A DNA stretch of 64,000 nucleotides from Trichoplax sp. H2 (lineage: Eukaryota > Placozoa > Uniplacotomia > Trichoplacea). The notes under the pieces are model-generated. The model saw only the letters and a list, made by a program, of their open reading frames with translations. It did no database searches and was not told the DNA's origin. The position numbers and the translations under genes are program-made. The DNA is taken from contig NOWV01000015.1 in assembly GCA_003344405.1 (NCBI GenBank), forward strand, positions 310,001 through 374,000, given 5' to 3'. This document shows positions 61,401-64,000 of this stretch, in pieces; positions within the stretch are counted from its first letter, which is position 1; the number at the start of each line of letters is the position of its first letter.

Positions 61401-61687
61401 TTAACGGCCACCTCGTCCTGGTTATGAAAGGCTACGGCGAACAGACTCGAGAATTCACAGAATACTTTGAACTTAATAGCTTGGAAAATTTAATCACATC
61501 GAAATACTTCATTATTGTGGATTGGATGAGTTACAAAATCTTAATCTATGAAAATAAAACCCTTGCATTAATGCAGACTATTGAGGCACCAGCGATCAAA
61601 CCTAAAACCATCATAGGCAATCAAGAGCAATCTCTTTTTATTTGTCAAACAGATAGCAAGCAATATTATATTATTAAGGCCTTATAA
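55402..61687 (+). CDS. D: CARD fused to a beta-propeller, no NB-ARC
   Basis: Proposed exons: 55402-55714, 56259-56325, 56872-57028, 57157-57333, 57738-57917, 58468-58645, 58772-59052, 59187-59328, 59406-59554, 59697-59813, 60325-60462, 60568-60747, 60922-61146, 61246-61308, 61397-61687; all phases agree, 885 residues. The start is the first ATG of an exon open from 55348. Residues 1-104 form a CARD: HEIPLADLIDDFASRNILSE, then YEVEAFHL, AKQFQLIAILKRK, FYQFCQALQ. CARDs make homotypic contacts with caspases and adaptors. From exon 3 on the protein matches the B2 propeller blade by blade, e.g. ILISSDGKFIAYS, LTLSHDHRLIAFS and ISELMFVPDSNHLLTY. APAF1 has CARD, NB-ARC and propeller; here the CARD exon is followed only 544 bases later by the pre-propeller exon, so the ATPase is absent. 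It may be a regulator or decoy of B2-type complexes (inference). Confidence 0.75.
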
Positions 61688-63239
61688 AATTCAGCAAATT
61701 AGAGCTGATGTAGCATTTAATATTTATATATGAATAATCCTTTAATCGAGTTGAGCACCATGACCAATTGATCACCGAATATGGATCATATTTATATATT
61801 GCATACTTTTAATATATACTTTAAGATCAGAATCAGATTTCATAGAGTCTTTTGTTAAATCTTTTAAATTCTGTAGTGACTTTTTTTTATATCGTATACA
61901 TATTTATTCTATTGATATTATTATGAATATGCAACCTCTAAACAAACTAATGATTTAAGGAATTGACAATAACATTTAAGAAAATGCATCAGTAGAATCT
62001 CGTTTAATGCTAGCGTATTCTAAATCAGCATGAACAACCAATCCCCTCTGATTATAACGATGAAATAAATAGAATAAGATAGAGCTTCAGATTTCGATAT
62101 GTCACTACAGTGTATAGTAAAGTAGCGCTTAAAAGACGCGCTTGAGTAATTTAGAAAATAAATAAATTCTAATTTATTCTTAATCAGTCATGGATTATTT
62201 TGCTTTGGTGTTGCAGCAATCTTAGATGTAATGTTGCATAATTGGTAATATTAAATTAAACGGACGGAAATCAATTTCTCACTATATATCGAATATAGAG
62301 TAGCAGGAATTGAAATAGAATAACCTTGTCGCATTTGCATATTGTCATAGCTGATGGATTTAAATCAAATTACCATCTTATCTGCCATTACAAATACTCG
62401 TATGCAATCTCTGCAGGCCATTGCCTATTCTTGTACAGTACTTTCAATCATTTTATCTGAACTTCGGTATGCAGATTCCACACTTCAATCAAAAATTGAT
62501 AGAGCAGATTAAAATCACTGTATACTTCAAATTCTGCGGTAGAATATCCCTAATATTGATTTAAATCATAGAGGCTATTGATCGTCAACTTTGGCTCAGT
62601 TCCCCATATGCACCTGACCGACTGTTACGAATTCGATCATGATGATAATATTACTCCTGTATATACCTAGAATTTAATTGATATCTCACCGGCAGATAAT
62701 GCCCGCTTGCTCTTCAAGAAGGATCGAGCAATTTAGCGTAAAATAAATTCAACTTTAACAGAAGTTTAATAACCTACAGGTTTGCATTAGGCTGCAAAAA
62801 TCCATGGCAACTAAGCGGAAATAAAATACGCATGCGTATGCCACCATTGCTCTCCACGTCTCCAACTCTCCATGTCCCCTGTCCAGGTTCTACCTGAAGA
62901 AGTCGTCGGTCCTTTTATAACCTATAGTTCCACCATCGAGATGGAAATCAGGAATTAAAAATAAGTCAGGGGCCTAAGCATACAACCTAACTAAGTGATA
63001 CAAGCCAAGAGAAGAACATTTTATACTTTATGCACCATAGCAAGCTTGAGTTTAGTCCAAGGTAGGTATGCAATGTCTATTCTAATAAGTCTTTGCAAAA
63101 CAGCATCATGAATTTGTTTGTTTACTTTTTCGATGATAGTTCTTAAGCAACTCGGTTGTTCCAATAGAGTTCGGTAAAGAAATAATATTTTACCGCAGAG
63201 GTTGTCAAATTTTGAGGTATCCCTTGAGCAACTATCAAG
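61688..63239. other. Spacer D-LHPP with a propeller relic
   Basis: About 1.55 kb. Apart from the relic at 62611-62736 there is a locally GC-richer patch at about 62820-62950, possibly the LHPP promoter region. On its minus strand lies a TATAAAAGG word without any following reading frame. Confidence 0.45.
62611..62736 (+). pseudogene. Decayed propeller exon fragment
   Basis: The plus strand reads TDCYEFDHDDNITPVYT, a stop, then NLIDISPADNARLLFKKD and a terminal stop. The second half resembles the exon end in gene D that reads ENLTLSHDHRLIAFSTNYA and the B2 equivalent SIAISADQQFIAVL. An internal stop and missing flanking exons indicate a relic of a further copy of the propeller family. Confidence 0.4.
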
Positions 63240-64000
63240 ATGGCATCATCAAGCTGGCTACAGCGAGGTAATAATCGTTTGCAAGGCTTGTTGCTAGATA
63301 TATCTGGTGTTTTATACAATTCTGGCGTTTCTGGTGGTCAAGCAATTGATGGATCTGTAGAGGCTTTAGCAAGGTATGAGTTCTAAAAAAATTATCTGCT
63401 AGTTTCATACCCTTAACATTATGGAAAACTAGTAAGGCGGCTCATACTTAAACTTAATGCATAGCTTCCTTCCATTGTGCAAAGCAAGCACGTATCATAT
63501 TACAGTGTAATATTTGTCAAGAATTGCATCGGCTGGTGAAGTGTAACGCAATGTAGAATTAAGCATCAATCAAATTCTGTGATATCTTAAACGAGTTGCA
63601 TTATTCTCTAGAATACTCATGATTATTAATCTATAATTATAATTTATAATCATTTATTAGATTGAAGAAAGCACATTTTCCCCTTAGATTGTGCACAAAT
63701 GAATCTCAGTGTTCGATCGATACATTAGTTAAGAAATTACAACGTTTAGGATTTAATGTTCAGGAGGAAGATATCTATTCACCTATTAAAGCAGTTAAAA
63801 GTTTTTTGATAGAAAACTCACTACGCCCTCATTTGCTTGTACATCCAGGTAAGGCAATAATTGGCACCAATCTAGAATCAAGTATATTGAAATGCCATTA
63901 AATAAATTGTACTAATCCATTTTTATTTATCGTTTCCCCGAACGCTAACCCTTGGCTCTCCAATAAATTTAAATAGACGTCTTGGATGAATTTGTTGATA
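63240..64000 (+). CDS. LHPP: LHPP, phospholysine phosphohistidine inorganic pyrophosphate phosphatase (5' part)
   Basis: First three exons of a HAD-superfamily phosphatase, cut by the window edge. Exon 1 is 63240-63373 (ATG start, donor AAG|gtatga, phase 2), exon 2 63661-63848 (donor CCAG|gtaagg, phase 1), exon 3 begins at 63977 after 'aaatag' and reads VLDEFVD to the edge. LHPP is a cytosolic enzyme that hydrolyses P-N bonds (phospholysine, phosphohistidine) and pyrophosphate. The HAD motif I reads LLLDISGVLYNSG, with the DxS variant typical of LHPP rather than DxD. It is followed by GGQAIDGSVEALARLK, motif II LCTNES, LQRLGFNVQEEDI and LRPHLLVHP, all collinear with vertebrate LHPP as I remember it. 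About 120 residues are visible, so roughly 60 percent is missing. Confident identification. Confidence 0.93.

Noticed and set aside
62917-62925. TATAAAAGG on the minus strand in a GC-richer patch, as promoter of a minus-strand gene.
   Set aside because: Only a 20-codon reading follows; no gene on that strand.
1-64000. tRNA, rRNA, CRISPR arrays, bacterial operons.
   Set aside because: None seen; the spliced animal-type genes exclude a prokaryotic source. A dedicated tRNA search was not possible here.

Overview
The window is AT-rich (roughly two thirds A+T by eye) animal nuclear DNA. Genes are split by short GT-AG introns, two paralogous genes share an exon plan, and the products are metazoan: PAQR receptors, an APAF1-like NB-ARC protein, Death and CARD domains, class B/adhesion-type seven-TM receptors and LHPP. 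The mix and the compact introns suggest an early-branching animal, most likely a placozoan; that is inference. Almost all exon boundaries below were assigned by reading splice sites and checking that intron phase matches.

Layout. 1-298 (-): 5' end of an unrecognised gene leaving the window. 2.7-7.3 kb (-): two intronless PAQR3-like membrane receptors in tandem. 7.8-8.7 kb: a repeat with a second copy at 28.9-29.6 kb. 8.9-13.4 kb and 17.3-36.6 kb (+): two diverged copies of one gene unit. Each starts with a single-exon gene for an unknown helical protein (A1, B1) followed by a gene whose first exon encodes the same unknown module. In unit A that module is spliced to a Death domain (A2). In unit B it is spliced in the same phase to an APAF1-like NB-ARC followed by a divergent beta-propeller (B2, about 22 exons). 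Part of the shared intron and an 800-base downstream block are still recognisable in both units. Intron 2 of B2 carries a 20-N gap followed by a near-identical copy of B2's own last two exons and 3' flank, either a misassembled haplotype or a duplicative insertion.

39.0-44.0 kb (-): a seven-TM class B/adhesion-type receptor (F), with possible ectodomain exons up to 46.1 kb. 46-52.7 kb: no convincing gene, several tandem repeats. 52.8-54.6 kb (-): a second receptor (E) with the same exon lengths as F but stops in TM7 and no room for an ectodomain, probably a pseudogene. 55.4-61.7 kb (+): gene D, a CARD spliced directly to a propeller that matches B2's propeller almost exon for exon, with the NB-ARC missing. 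62.6 kb: a relic of one more propeller exon. 63.24 kb to the end (+): the first three exons of LHPP.

Taken together, 8.9-36.6 kb plus 55.4-61.7 kb looks like a small apoptosome/NLR-type cluster in which N-terminal module, NB-ARC, Death domain, CARD and propeller have been recombined between neighbouring genes. No RNA gene, CRISPR array or recognisable transposase was seen.
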